NCBI GenBank assembly: GCA_000310025.1
Contig: FN648785.1
Location: 1 to 61,284 of the forward strand
Reading direction: 5' to 3'
Length of the DNA: 61,284 nucleotides
From: Ectocarpus siliculosus
Taxonomy: Eukaryota > Sar > Phaeophyceae > Ectocarpales > Ectocarpaceae
The notes under the pieces: generated by a model
Seen by the model: only the letters and a program-made list of their open reading frames with translations
Database searches by the model: none
What the model was told of the DNA's origin: nothing
Program-made: the position numbers and the translations under genes
In this document: in pieces, positions 44,014-52,836 of the stretch
Layout: each line of letters begins with the position of its first letter
Numbering within the stretch: position 1 is the stretch's first letter

Positions 44014-47000
44014 GTACGATGCAACACCGTGGAGATTTTTGATGACTTCGTTTGACCACCTTGCAAAACCACCCAGGGGCAGCAGAACTGCCTTGAGGCA
44101 TCTTCAACCACTCAAAAAGCCCGGAAGACGTCACGAATGCCGTCAAAGGGATTGTATCACGGTGAACCGTGATTTGGTGGAATGAAGACTTCATGTCGAA
44201 AAGGGAATAAATTCGCCCTTTCAACAACTTGTCCAAAGTATCATCAACTCGAGGAATCGGAAGCTGGCTCAAAGCACAGAGCTTGTTGAGCTTGCGATAG
44301 TTGACAGTGATGCGAACACCACCAGATTTCTTCGGTATGACTACCAAAGGACTCGAGTAGGGCGAGGTCGAATGTTGGATCAGACCAGCCGCAAGATATT
44401 GATCAAGGATCGCGTCAACTTGTTTCGCCACCGGGGGGTTAACGCGGTATGGACGAGACGTGACGGGTGCACTGCCCGGAGGAACTGTAAGCTTGAAAGG
44501 AAAAAGCGAACAAGATCCAAAGTCGGTGAGGGAACTCGAGAAGACATCATGATAGTCGCACAGGACGTTACCAAGCTGAGTGATGACATCCGGAGTCCAA
44601 CCCGGACCATGGAGATCAAAAGAAATCTCACGGAGATGGCAGGGGAGCTTATCCCATACGTGGGAAAAACTCTGACGTTGTTCAGACGTCAACCGCTCGA
44701 GAAGAGCAGGCGGAGGCGACGAAAGAGAAGCACTGGCAGAACCAGGGTCCTCTTTGCCGCTTTGCGACGGCGTGGGTCGCTCATGCAAATTATACACGAA
44801 GGGGTCCTCAATGCGATGCGTGGCAGACGAATCAATGCCATCTGTCGAAACAGGACCCGGAACCCAGCTGCCCGAAGCAGTGGTGGGATCTTGAGCCGCA
44901 GATTGAAGACCATCGCTCAAACTGTGGCGAGACACAGCACTGAGAGGCACGCGAAGAAGGGGAGCCGAAGCTGTACCCAGAACGTCGCCTGGTTCGAGTG
45001 AAGAGATACCCGCGAGCGGGAGTCGTTGGCAACCATTTTGCACAAAGTGTTCCTCGGAAGAAAACATAGCACATTGTGGAAGCATATCCACGAGATAGTT
45101 ACCCACGAGGGCTGGAGAGCCATCGCTGCGTACCAAATTAACCGGAACAAGGCTATGTTCAGGGTGAAGTTGGACGGGATGTTTTCCAGCATAGCGAAGC
45201 TGGTAGTTACCATCTGTGGAAGACAAATCGTGAGCAAATGCGGTGGCACCGCAACTGCTATGCTGAGCCAGGGTAAGCTCACCAAAAACACGGTCACCAG
45301 GGCGTTTCGCACGTAAAGTGCGGTAAGAGCGGTCGCTAAACCGCATCCAACTGTCTCTTCCTAGGAGCACGTCATGATGCATAACACCATCGGGAACAAC
45401 GTACGCCCAAACAGCGAGAGAGGAAGTAGGAAGGCGCTTGCGAAGAAACTGCACACTCAAACGGACAATAGTCGAAGTTTGAAGCGGAGCAGATTCGCCG
45501 AAACCTCCCCAACAGCGAGGTTGGGTTTGTTTCTCAGACAACGACGAAGCTGCCGAAGCGGCTTTCATGGATGCCCACGCAGATGCACTAATAAAAGACT
45601 GCGGGGAACCCGTGTCTAAAAGAGCAACACATCCAAACTGAACAGAAGCTGAACCACTGTGAGTGAGGATTTGGGTGGTGAAAGAGTCATCATCGATGGT
45701 AACAACACCATCAACCAAATCCGGACCTTGCTCAGGAAGCAAAGAAGAGGAAGAGGATGGCTGAGGGCACCCGGAAGACACGGCCCAAACAGCGGTGTCA
45801 TGATCCGATGGAACATTCGCAGCGTATTGTGAAAACGACGCGAATCGTTCAGTCGACGGAGGGGTTGAGGCCATCCGAAGACGCTGGTGTGTAGAAGGGC
45901 TAACTTCATAGACCGCGTTATGTTGAGACGACGTCGAAACGTGGTCGTTGGGGGGCAGCAAACGAGAGCTGCGCTCGGGCGGCGGGGCATTGCATCGCAA
46001 AAGACTGCGTACTCGTTGAAGGGCATTGCCCAACAAATTGAGGCCAGGCCATCGAGAGGTGGAAAGAGCGTCGGGATCATCGGCTTGAAGGCCAATGCCC
46101 CAAATACGGTCGTAAGGACTAGCTTCGGCAAGGATTTTGTCGCCAGATCCGAGAAGATGCTCGCGCAACTCGGAGTTTTGACTAAATTTTGCGTAAGAGC
46201 CAGTGAGCACAATATTTTCGCGCTCCTGTTCCCAAAGTGATGGGTCGAAACCACGGACACCTCGGCCAAACTTCTTGTGTAAGGCAGGATCGGACACGCG
46301 CATGATGTTTTGTAAAGCGCAATGGTCTTCGAAAAGACGAGCTTTTTCCGCAGCGAAAAACTGCTCAGCACACGAGTATACCACTCCATCGACCACAAAA
46401 GTCGACGGGGTCCATTGGGAAAAGGGAGAGGGGGGCCGCCAAAAGAAGACCATGTCAGGAGTACAATACTCGTGAGACGGGTCGAAGACAGCGGGAACTG
46501 CAGGAGTCGAAACATCTGGAGTGCGATCAGCCGAAGCTGAGGTGGCAGCCGAAGCTGGTGTAGCCGAAGCGGAGGCAGCCGAAACGCCCGCATTGTAATT
46601 TACGGCGTGAACGTCCATGGGGACGGTCTCGGACATGCCAGAGACCGGCGAAGAATCGGCCGGAGCCGGATTGGTCGCAATAATTGGGCCAGCGACATGA
46701 CGTTGGGTGCGCCCCAATTCTAAACCTGAAGAAACGCCTCGTAAGGTGTCATGCAACAGGTTGCTTTCGCTAGAAACGGCCGCCAAGGCCGGGTCGGTTA
46801 AAGAACCAAACCGGGCGTGGTGCTCCTGGCCATTCCTCCGTGACAAAGTACGCGAGACCGCCGGCTGTTCGGAGGTCACTCCGGGAGGGTCCTCCCGAAG
46901 CGGTGGTGTCAACACTGTCGACGTCGGTCGCGGCGGCCTGGTATCGGGCGCCGTGGGGCGAGCGTGCGTCGGAAGGGATGGAGCGTCTGAAGACGGTCCA

Positions 47001-47692
47001 TGGTCGAAATATCTCGTGGCGGAATCTGATGATGTTCGGCGGTCAGGACCAAGAGAACAACGCGATTCGAAACCAGGCGAATTTGACCCTGTAACTTGCC
47101 GGTCGGAACCAGTCAAGTTAGCTACCGGTGCAACAATCGAGGGCGAACCCTCAACGGAAGCGAGCACAGACGAGTTGAGCGTATCCGAAGATTCACCCGA
47201 GGTAACCAATTCAGGCGATTCCTCTTCAATCGTCCAAAGCGCATGGCTACGGCCGGTCTGATCTGCAGAAGACGGGGGGAGCGAACGAGCGGTGCCCGAC
47301 AAACGAGCGGTACTCGATGGCCCCGAAGGTCCTACGGTTCTGTTCCCGCACCTCAAGACAGCACTCGCGCCAGACTGGTTAATTTCTGACGGAGAGCCAG
47401 CCCGAAGAGGCAGAGACGCAGAGGTGGCAGATGATAAGTGCGATGTAGAAGGTGGGACGAGAGCATTTGTCTGGATACCGACCTGATCGACACTGGGGAA
47501 AACAACGGGTACCGAAGTATGGTTGTTATTGTACGGCACCGAAGTACCAGAAGGGATAACATTCACCGAAGTGCGGTTATCGTTGCGTAGGACCGAAGTG
47601 CTAGAGGCAACAGTGTGTGACGGCGCGACAGATACCGAAGTATTGTCGTTGTTGCATAAAACCGAAGTATTAGAGGCAACAGAGCGTGACAC
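44006..47692 (-). CDS. Pol N-terminal part: NADAR domain, aspartic protease, RT fingers/palm
   Basis: Frame open from the UGA at 47777-47779 to 44006; the frame's first in-register start-like codon is GTG at 47692, so independent initiation is unlikely. Residues (counted from 47692) about 1-400 are Ser/Thr/Pro-rich, with three near-tandem TSV-N-N/D repeats at the start. NADAR occupies about 413-566. Protease has ALLDTGSPQSF near 690-700. RT runs from about 1062 (PYRVNPPVAKQVDAILDQY, SPLVVIPKKSGGVRI, FDMKSSFHQI) to a frame break after WLKMPQGSSAAPG. The break is explained by one extra base in a run of three (44051-44053), after which RT continues in the next frame. The enzyme pair PR/RT is typical of Ty3/gypsy; a NADAR domain is not. 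Confidence 0.92.
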   Translation of the reverse strand: MSRSVASNTSVLCNNDNTSVSVAPSHTVASSTSVLRNDNRTSVNVIPSGTSVPYNNNHTSVPVVFPSVDQVGIQTNALVPPSTSHLSSATSASLPLRAGSPSEINQSGASAVLRCGNRTVGPSGPSSTARLSGTARSLPPSSADQTGRSHALWTIEEESPELVTSGESSDTLNSSVLASVEGSPSIVAPVANLTGSDRQVTGSNSPGFESRCSLGPDRRTSSDSATRYFDHGPSSDAPSLPTHARPTAPDTRPPRPTSTVLTPPLREDPPGVTSEQPAVSRTLSRRNGQEHHARFGSLTDPALAAVSSESNLLHDTLRGVSSGLELGRTQRHVAGPIIATNPAPADSSPVSGMSETVPMDVHAVNYNAGVSAASASATPASAATSASADRTPDVSTPAVPAVFDPSHEYCTPDMVFFWRPPSPFSQWTPSTFVVDGVVYSCAEQFFAAEKARLFEDHCALQNIMRVSDPALHKKFGRGVRGFDPSLWEQERENIVLTGSYAKFSQNSELREHLLGSGDKILAEASPYDRIWGIGLQADDPDALSTSRWPGLNLLGNALQRVRSLLRCNAPPPERSSRLLPPNDHVSTSSQHNAVYEVSPSTHQRLRMASTPPSTERFASFSQYAANVPSDHDTAVWAVSSGCPQPSSSSSLLPEQGPDLVDGVVTIDDDSFTTQILTHSGSASVQFGCVALLDTGSPQSFISASAWASMKAASAASSLSEKQTQPRCWGGFGESAPLQTSTIVRLSVQFLRKRLPTSSLAVWAYVVPDGVMHHDVLLGRDSWMRFSDRSYRTLRAKRPGDRVFGELTLAQHSSCGATAFAHDLSSTDGNYQLRYAGKHPVQLHPEHSLVPVNLVRSDGSPALVGNYLVDMLPQCAMFSSEEHFVQNGCQRLPLAGISSLEPGDVLGTASAPLLRVPLSAVSRHSLSDGLQSAAQDPTTASGSWVPGPVSTDGIDSSATHRIEDPFVYNLHERPTPSQSGKEDPGSASASLSSPPPALLERLTSEQRQSFSHVWDKLPCHLREISFDLHGPGWTPDVITQLGNVLCDYHDVFSSSLTDFGSCSLFPFKLTVPPGSAPVTSRPYRVNPPVAKQVDAILDQYLAAGLIQHSTSPYSSPLVVIPKKSGGVRITVNYRKLNKLCALSQLPIPRVDDTLDKLLKGRIYSLFDMKSSFHQITVHRDTIPLTAFVTSSGLFEWLKMPQGSSAAPGWFCKVVKRSHQKSPRCCIVLG
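45995..46456 (-). other. NADAR (YbiA-type) domain inside the retrotransposon polyprotein
   Basis: About 154 residues show the family's ordered signatures: MVFFWRPPSPFSQW, VVYSCAEQFFAAEKA (with the conserved Glu and Lys), W in DPSLWEQE, YAKFSQNSELREHLL, AEASPYDRIWGIG, and a final RWPGLNLLGNALQRVR. These correspond to YbiA/NADAR positions that form the ligand pocket (Glu, Trp, Asp and WGxG). Family knowledge: YbiA-type enzymes cleave N-glycosidic bonds in phosphoribosyl intermediates, and NADAR proteins can remove ADP-ribose from guanine in DNA. Here the domain lies between nucleocapsid and protease, flanked by disordered linkers, so it could be released by the protease. It is uninterrupted by stops or shifts although neighbouring parts are broken. 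Activity is inferred only. Confidence 0.85.
47480..47690 (-). repeat. Three near-tandem Ser/Thr/Val-Asn coding repeats
   Basis: Units of about 60-90 bp encode NTSVLCNNDNTSV, STSVLRNDNRTSV and GTSVPYNNNHTSV. Part of the disordered linker between nucleocapsid and NADAR. Confidence 0.6.
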
Positions 47693-47776
47693 ACGAGCGT
47701 CTTGTGATGAACGAGATGAGGTCCCCGAAGATGCTGAAGGCGGTCCGGGGGAAATAGGCGAACCACCACCGATGAG

Positions 47777-48553
47777 TCATCCGCTGCGAGAACGACCACC
47801 ATTTTGGAAGTTGCCAGGTTGACGGGCATTGTGATTGGTCGAAACCATGATGCCAGACGAAGGACCGGTGTGTGCATGTGTTTGTGGTTGATAGAGGGAC
47901 AGAGCACCAGTGTGGTTGGTGTTGATCGAAGGGTGTTGCTGAGGGTGAGAGTTACCCGCAGAATTTCCTGGGGCATACCCACCGTTGTGCGATTGTGTCT
48001 GATGAGTGTGAGGGGAACTACCACCGTCGGAACGGCGATTCCCAGCGTGGTTTCGACGCTGAGAGGACGAAGAGGAAGAGCGCTGGTGGCGTCTACCCTG
48101 ATTGTTTTGGCGGTTGTCCGCTCTTTTTCGTCGAAAAGACCGCATACGGCCTTGCCAACGTCTAAAAGCAGCAGAATCGTCATTGAGGAGACCCAACTCG
48201 GGGTTCAACAACCCACTAGAATTCGTGAACGGTGCAACGCATTGCTTCATGGAATGGTCTTCACCCGAGCAGTTCAGACAGCGATTCCTGTTTTCGCGGA
48301 AGGCTTGCGAGCGAGCCTCTTGTGTCAACAAAGGAGTCCACAAAAAAGGATCCTCCGTGTAACGAAAACTAGAAGTGAGAGCGTATACATCAGACCAATC
48401 GGCTTGCGAAGCAGGCCAAGAATTATAGTTGCGTGTGAAAGGGTCAGCATCGTGCGATTGTACCGGCAAAACTACAGGGTTCTGAGCTGAACCTGGTGCC
48501 CACTGGCCCGAAGGCGCGGTGTTGGGACCGCCGAGGCTGCGAGGAGCCACGCG
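47777..48553 (-). CDS. Gag nucleocapsid region with CCHC zinc knuckle
   Basis: Frame ends at UGA 47779-47777. It contains one zinc knuckle, CLNCSGEDHSMKQC (C-x2-C-x4-H-x4-C), then an Arg/Ser-, Asn/Gln/His- and Gly-rich tail that should bind RNA. It is +1 relative to the capsid frame (48444-50279), with about 105 bp of overlap, so a frameshift (programmed or mutational) is needed. It is in the same frame as the NADAR-protease-RT frame downstream, separated only by this UGA and about 80 open bases. Gag-pol could therefore be made by stop-codon readthrough (UGA CUC context). Confidence 0.85.
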   Translation of the reverse strand, partial: RVAPRSLGGPNTAPSGQWAPGSAQNPVVLPVQSHDADPFTRNYNSWPASQADWSDVYALTSSFRYTEDPFLWTPLLTQEARSQAFRENRNRCLNCSGEDHSMKQCVAPFTNSSGLLNPELGLLNDDSAAFRRWQGRMRSFRRKRADNRQNNQGRRHQRSSSSSSQRRNHAGNRRSDGGSSPHTHQTQSHNGGYAPGNSAGNSHPQQHPSINTNHTGALSLYQPQTHAHTGPSSGIMVSTNHNARQPGNFQNGGRSRSG

Positions 48554-50287
48554 TCGAAGACAACGAAAAATAAGATGAACCGCCGATAGCCGGGGTTTTA
48601 TTTGTCGCTAGAGGCGCGAACGCCTCCCACATATCCGCAATCGACGCAAAGGGGGTGACGGCCGTGGCCAGAGCACCCGGGTACAAAATCGGAGACAAAC
48701 TCGGAAATTGCTTGCAGACCGAATGCCGCACTATTTCTAGGACCATGGATACGCTAGGGGCCAAAGTACGCTCAGAACCAGTCACAGACGAAACCAACAA
48801 ACGAAAAGCACGAAGGTAATCCGCGAAAGAAGTACCATCTGCTACTCCAAATTGTTGAAGCCTCAAAAACGACTCTTGACGGTCGCCGACATCAAATTGC
48901 TCCGCAAGATGACGCAATAGCAACTGAAAAGCTTCTGGTCCGGTAGCGCCGCTGTCCAAGCTTCTCTTCACCTGCTGAAAGTAATCAGCAATGGAAAGGA
49001 CAAGATCGGCAGTGGAGGGCTTGTCAGGGGTGATCGCACCCGAAAGTTTCTTTTCGAGAGGCCGTTCCCATCCAGGCACGTAATCAGTACTGTCCAACCC
49101 TTCGCTTTGTTCATCACACAGCAACAATATGTCGGACAAGGCCGTTCGTGTTGTGCGGATGAGCTGTTGGTAGCCGTCCCCAGGCAACAAAGTTGAAGGG
49201 AAGGGCATGGTAGCGACATTTCCAACTTTTTTCAAGTTCAGAGTGATGTACGCCCGTTGGACAGTAACTACGTGAGCCTTGCGAACTGCCGAAGCAGCCG
49301 CATCTACTGTGGCTTGACGAGCATGTGCAATGTTGGAGGAAAGTGGCAAAACACTATCATCCGAAACGACAGGGGGTGCAGCAGCTGCAACCGAAGAAGC
49401 AGCAGGCGGAACACGATCCCAAGACGGTACAACATGATGAACATCTTGTACGGGCACAAAAGTCGAAGGGGGGGTGGGGTTTGAGAACCCGGGGTTGTGT
49501 GCGATTCCTGAGTCTACAGCATAATCAGCGGTAGAAAAAACAGGAGGTGCAACAGTTTCCGAAGAAACGAGGGGGGCCGCAGCTTGTGCCATGTTCGAAA
49601 ACGCAACACGAGTTTCCGAAGAAACGGGGGGGGCCGAAGCCGGAAGGTTCGAAAACGCAACAGGAGTTTCCGAAGAAACGGGGGGGGCCGAAGCCGGAAG
49701 GTTCGAAAACGCAACACGAGTTTCCGAAGAAACGGGGGGGGCCGAAGCCGGAGGGACAAAATCATCACGCAACAAAAAACGAGCATCCGAAGTTGCGTCC
49801 ATGAGGGACGGAACTACTTGCCTTTGACGACCTGGTTTGCGGGGCAAGCTGGTGTCCGAGCCTGACCCGGTCTTGCTCTTGTTCTTGGAGCCACGAGCGC
49901 CATCCCCGCCACGCTTGGCCACCTTTCTCTCCCGGCTACCACCCACCGAAGAGGACGAAGGCGCCGGGGGTGGACGCGATGCTCCAGCCGAGCTCCAGCC
50001 AGACTCCTCGCCCGAGCTACCAGGACCAGTCTCCCGACTCGGTTGCGCCTGCTTGACACGACCCGGCGCCGGCTGCTGGAACACATAGGAAGCCTCTAAA
50101 GGCGGATCGCTGCAGCCAGGGTACACCACCGGAGCAGTGGCACGGGCGTTGGCTGTCCGCATCCCAGCGAGGAAATGGCCGGCCAGATCCCGAAGATCCA
50201 GACGGGAGGTGTTGGCCACATCCACCGCCTCCTGAATGGTGACGACCGCCGGCAACGCGATGGCCACTTCCGTGGCCAAGTCCGGAA
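48444..50287 (-). CDS. Gag: repeat-rich region and capsid-like domain
   Basis: About 611 codons, opening after a TAA near 50288 and starting without a good ATG. The N-terminal third contains basic sequence (KVAKRGGDGARGSKNKSK) and three 18-residue repeats around PPVSSET. The C-terminal half is helix-rich and resembles a retrotransposon capsid (DYFQQVKRSLDSGATG, LLLRHLAEQFDVG, DGTSFADYLRAFRLL). It forms the virus-like particle in this family. The frame ends shortly after entering the overlap with the nucleocapsid frame. Confidence 0.82.
49560..49755 (-). repeat. 54-bp tandem coding repeats in gag
   Basis: Three near-identical 54-bp units plus a partial one. Each encodes about 18 residues around PASAPPVSSET and VAFSN. 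Each unit contains a run of seven to eight G on the plus strand (GGGGGGGCC), a likely spot for indel errors. Confidence 0.85.
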
Positions 50288-51027
50288 GTTACAGCCGCGG
50301 CCGAAGCCGTGGCCGAAGCCGGGGGTACTGCCGAAGCAGGGGTGGCGGCCGAAGCCGAGGGCGCCGCCGAAGCAGCGGTGGTGGCCGAAGCCGAGGGTGC
50401 CGCCGAAGCAGCGGTGGTGGCCGAAGCCGAGGGTGCTGCCGAAGCAGCGGTGGTGGCCGAAGCCGAGGGTGCTGCCGAAGCAGCGGTGGTGGCCGAAGCC
50501 GAGGGTGCCGCCGAAGCAGCGGTGGTGGCCGAAGCCGAGGGGGGTAGGACCATCTAGACAGGCTCGGCCGGCCGGCCGGTGATTGCAGACCTTGTTCCGC
50601 CGCCGGTGGCGGAATCCCGAAGCTCGGGAGTCGAAAGCCGAACTGAAGATGTCGGCTCGTGCTTGGGGGCCGGAGTCGTGGTCACCATGGTGCTAAGAAG
50701 GCCGTGGAGATGGCGATTGTAGCGCTCTGCGATTTCGAGACGATGAAAAGCCTCAGCCGTAGCAGCACGTTCATGCGAAGAAGAAAGCATGGGGGGGGGT
50801 GGGGGCACGGCGTAAGGGTAAGGGGAAAGGGTAGGGGCAGAGGGTACTGCTGAAACAACCGAGGTCGCAGCTAGGGGCGCCGAAGCAGGAGCTAGCATGG
50901 CAGAGTCGGTCGAAACGGTAGGATCGAAACCCGCCGTGTGAACACGTGAATCTGTGGAAAATGCGAGCAGAGGCGTATCTACTGGCATAGAAACAGCGGT
51001 GTTTACAGCAGCCGAAGCCGCTGACAC
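50017..51027 (-). CDS. Disordered gag leader region with in-frame TAG
   Basis: One frame covers 51027-50554, stops at TAG 50556-50554, resumes at once with ATG 50553, and runs to 50017. Upstream part: Ala/Ser/Pro-rich with AFHRLEIAERYNRHLHGLL, a coiled-coil-like stretch. Downstream part: the 12-residue tandem repeat, after which (from about 50290) the protein-like reading passes to the gag frame 48444-50287. Likely the middle of a long gag precursor rather than a separate gene. Confidence 0.5.
50330..50545 (-). repeat. 36-bp tandem coding repeats
   Basis: About six units of a 36-bp repeat; each encodes PSASATTAASAA in the minus sense. Copies differ by a few bases only. Confidence 0.9.
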
Positions 51028-52277
51028 AGGGTTCTGTGTGGAAGTAGTGTGGCGGGGAAAGGGGCAGACGACACTGTACGCAGGGTCGAAACGGTGCGAA
51101 GAGGCGGAGCTGCAGGAATATTAGCATCGCCAGCAGTCGAAACTGTGAGCAGGGGCGGAGCTAATGGAATGGGCAAAAGTACACGTGCAGCAGTCGAAAC
51201 CGCAGAGACAGGTGCACCAGTAGTGGGAACATGATAGGCATGTGGGGGGGCAGACGTCACAGCAGTACGCAGCGTCGAAACGGTACGCAAAGGTGGGGCG
51301 GCTAAGGCAGCAGCACCGCGAACAGTCGAAACTGTGGGTAGCGGCGGAGCTAAAGGGATGGGGGCAAACACACCTACAGCAGTCGAGACCGCAGGGACAG
51401 GCACATTAGCAGTCGAAACTGCACGTGTAGTCGAAACTACTGAAGCTAAAGCATCGGAGGCAAACGAAATGGCCTGTGTGGGCGAAACCACGGGATCAGA
51501 TGCAGTAGAATCAACCGAAAGAGCTGGGGTAGACGAGGCTACTGTGGGGAGTGTACCAGAGGCAATCGAAATCGCCCGTGTAGTCGAAACTACTGGAACA
51601 GTGGTTGGTGATGCGGCGGAATCTGCAAGCGGTGATGTCACTGAAGCAGATGCACGACGGTCACGAAGCCGTTGAGCGCGAGCCGCTGCTTGTACACGAT
51701 CGCTACGAGAAGAAAAAGGGGGAATCGCCGGCACTGTATAGTCGAACTGCAACGTGCTGCGAGAAGCCGAGCGACTGGACAAGCGTGGTACTACAGGGCC
51801 AGCAACATGGTCGAAACCGATGTCGGTCCCAAGAGCAGGGTGCTCAACGGTGGATGGGGCGAGAGGAAAATTCGAGTCGACATGTGGTTCACGCGGGAAT
51901 TCAGAAAGCTCATCACCAGCAGCCGTCGAGACGGACTGCTGTTGTACACCCAAAGACACAGAGGCAGAAACCGAAGTTCCAGGTGTGGGTGCTGGCGGTT
52001 TGAGGACAGCACCCACGGGGTTAGCGTCGACCGAAGCCGGCGAGGCGAACCTCTCCCGAATGCGTTGAGCGCGAAGCTCTGACAAACGAGCGGCATCGGC
52101 AACAGGGTCAGCGGCACGAGCACCGTCCGAAGACAGCAGCAGTTGTGTGGTCTGACGACCAGCTGCTGGGGACCCGAAGGTCGCTACACGGGGCGATGAC
52201 ACTGGCGAACGCGAACGTTCCGAATGCTCAGGACTCGCCGAAGCAGAGTCTGATGAGCCGACGCTAGGTTGAGACAT
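51003..52277 (-). CDS. N-terminal gag region, Ser/Thr/Pro/Ala-rich
   Basis: The first ATG after the 5' LTR and a 135-bp leader is at 52277-52275 (MSQPSVGSSDSAS). The 424-codon product is mostly disordered, with an Arg/Glu helix (AARLSELRAQRIRERFAS), a second basic helix (RVQAAARAQRLRDRRAS) and many VST/TSV motifs. A duplication of about 200 bp covers the last third (APPL(P/L)TVST and APPLRTVSTLRT occur twice). The frame ends at 51003, and protein-like reading continues in the next frame (50554-51027). The 5'-most extension into the LTR (to 52466) is not coding. No known domain. Confidence 0.6.
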   Translation of the reverse strand: MSQPSVGSSDSASASPEHSERSRSPVSSPRVATFGSPAAGRQTTQLLLSSDGARAADPVADAARLSELRAQRIRERFASPASVDANPVGAVLKPPAPTPGTSVSASVSLGVQQQSVSTAAGDELSEFPREPHVDSNFPLAPSTVEHPALGTDIGFDHVAGPVVPRLSSRSASRSTLQFDYTVPAIPPFSSRSDRVQAAARAQRLRDRRASASVTSPLADSAASPTTVPVVSTTRAISIASGTLPTVASSTPALSVDSTASDPVVSPTQAISFASDALASVVSTTRAVSTANVPVPAVSTAVGVFAPIPLAPPLPTVSTVRGAAALAAPPLRTVSTLRTAVTSAPPHAYHVPTTGAPVSAVSTAARVLLPIPLAPPLLTVSTAGDANIPAAPPLRTVSTLRTVSSAPFPATLLPHRTLCQRLRLL

Positions 52278-52392
52278 ACCGATAAGCGAGGCAAAGCTAA
52301 GCTGTGGTTGGGGCGAAAGCGCAAAAAACTGCAGCAGCAGTCTAAAGCACCAAACCGCGCCAAGACACAACCAAGCCAGACAACACCGTACG

Positions 52393-52410
52393 AATAAGCC
52401 GACAACGCCA
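52393..52410 (-). promoter_or_regulatory. Candidate primer-binding site
   Basis: Two bases inside the 5' LTR, the minus strand reads TGGCGTTGTCGGCTTATT. The TGG start fits pairing with a tRNA 3' CCA. The matching tRNA cannot be named from this window, and the T-arm match looks imperfect. Confidence 0.5.
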
Positions 52411-52412
52411 AG

Positions 52413-52680
52413 TGTAGTGGTATGCACGCGTGATGAAGTCTGGTTGACCCGTGAAGAAGAACTCACTTGTTGTTACTCTTGTAGAACAGCAGCAGCAGTA
52501 GCTGTTGTCTTGGGTATCGGTAGGAATGACACCAAGGGGCACAGGATCCTCTGCACAAGCAGGGGCTACTAGATCCTGTCCCCTGCTTTTTATCCTTCCG
52601 CGGAGAGTTACATCTCTCCGCGTCTTCTAGAAGGAACCAAGCTCTTCTATGTTCCGTCTACACATCTGAATCCTATAACA
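52413..52680 (-). repeat. 5' LTR of the Ty3/gypsy element
   Basis: 268 bp, TG...CA, one base different from 39206-39473. It should hold the promoter for the right-to-left transcript. Confidence 0.95.
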
Positions 52681-52803
52681 CCAAACTGTCTTGTTGAGCC
52701 TGTTACCCGCAGGGGAGATGTCCCTATATGCTGTCTGGGAAATCGTAGACACACAGGTACTTTTCTGACGCTATGAATCCATTGCTAATCTGTCTCAGAC
52801 TCT

Positions 52804-52836
52804 ATGATAGAGATGGTTTCGTTGTGTCATATTTGA
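52804..52836 (+). repeat. Left flank of a dispersed repeat interrupted by an insertion
   Basis: Matches 18136-18168. Its continuation (AATAAGAAAAAT) resumes after 53856, past the TIR element. Confidence 0.6.

Larger units (their letters stand above)
39206..52680 (-). mobile_element. Ty3/gypsy chromovirus-type LTR retrotransposon, 13.5 kb, with NADAR domain
   Basis: Two 268-bp direct LTRs (39206-39473 and 52413-52680) start TG and end CA, differ at one base, and are flanked by CCAA on the outside (39202-39205 and 52681-52684; read as ACCAA if the last LTR base is counted in the duplication). Transcription runs right to left. Order on the minus strand: 5' LTR, leader with candidate primer site, Ser/Thr/Pro-rich N-terminal gag region, capsid-like gag, CCHC nucleocapsid, UGA stop, pol with NADAR, protease, RT, RNase H, integrase, chromodomain and Tudor-like tail, then 3' LTR. 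RT-RNase H-integrase order plus chromodomain defines a chromovirus. The length is about twice that of most members, mainly from low-complexity gag and inter-domain linkers. Near-identical LTRs indicate recent insertion, yet the reading frame changes four times and meets two stops. Confidence 0.95.

Noticed and set aside
42827-44055. Plus-strand frames of 145 and 241 codons
   Set aside because: Shadows of the Ty3/gypsy pol gene on the minus strand, produced by its codon bias.
50175-50582. Plus-strand repeat proteins (PKPR and AEAEGAA types)
   Set aside because: Antisense readings of the 36-bp gag repeat; the minus reading is continuous with gag.
52278-52466. Upstream extension of the gag frame into the 5' LTR
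   Set aside because: The same sequence is present in the 3' LTR, and the first ATG after the LTR at 52277 is the sensible start.
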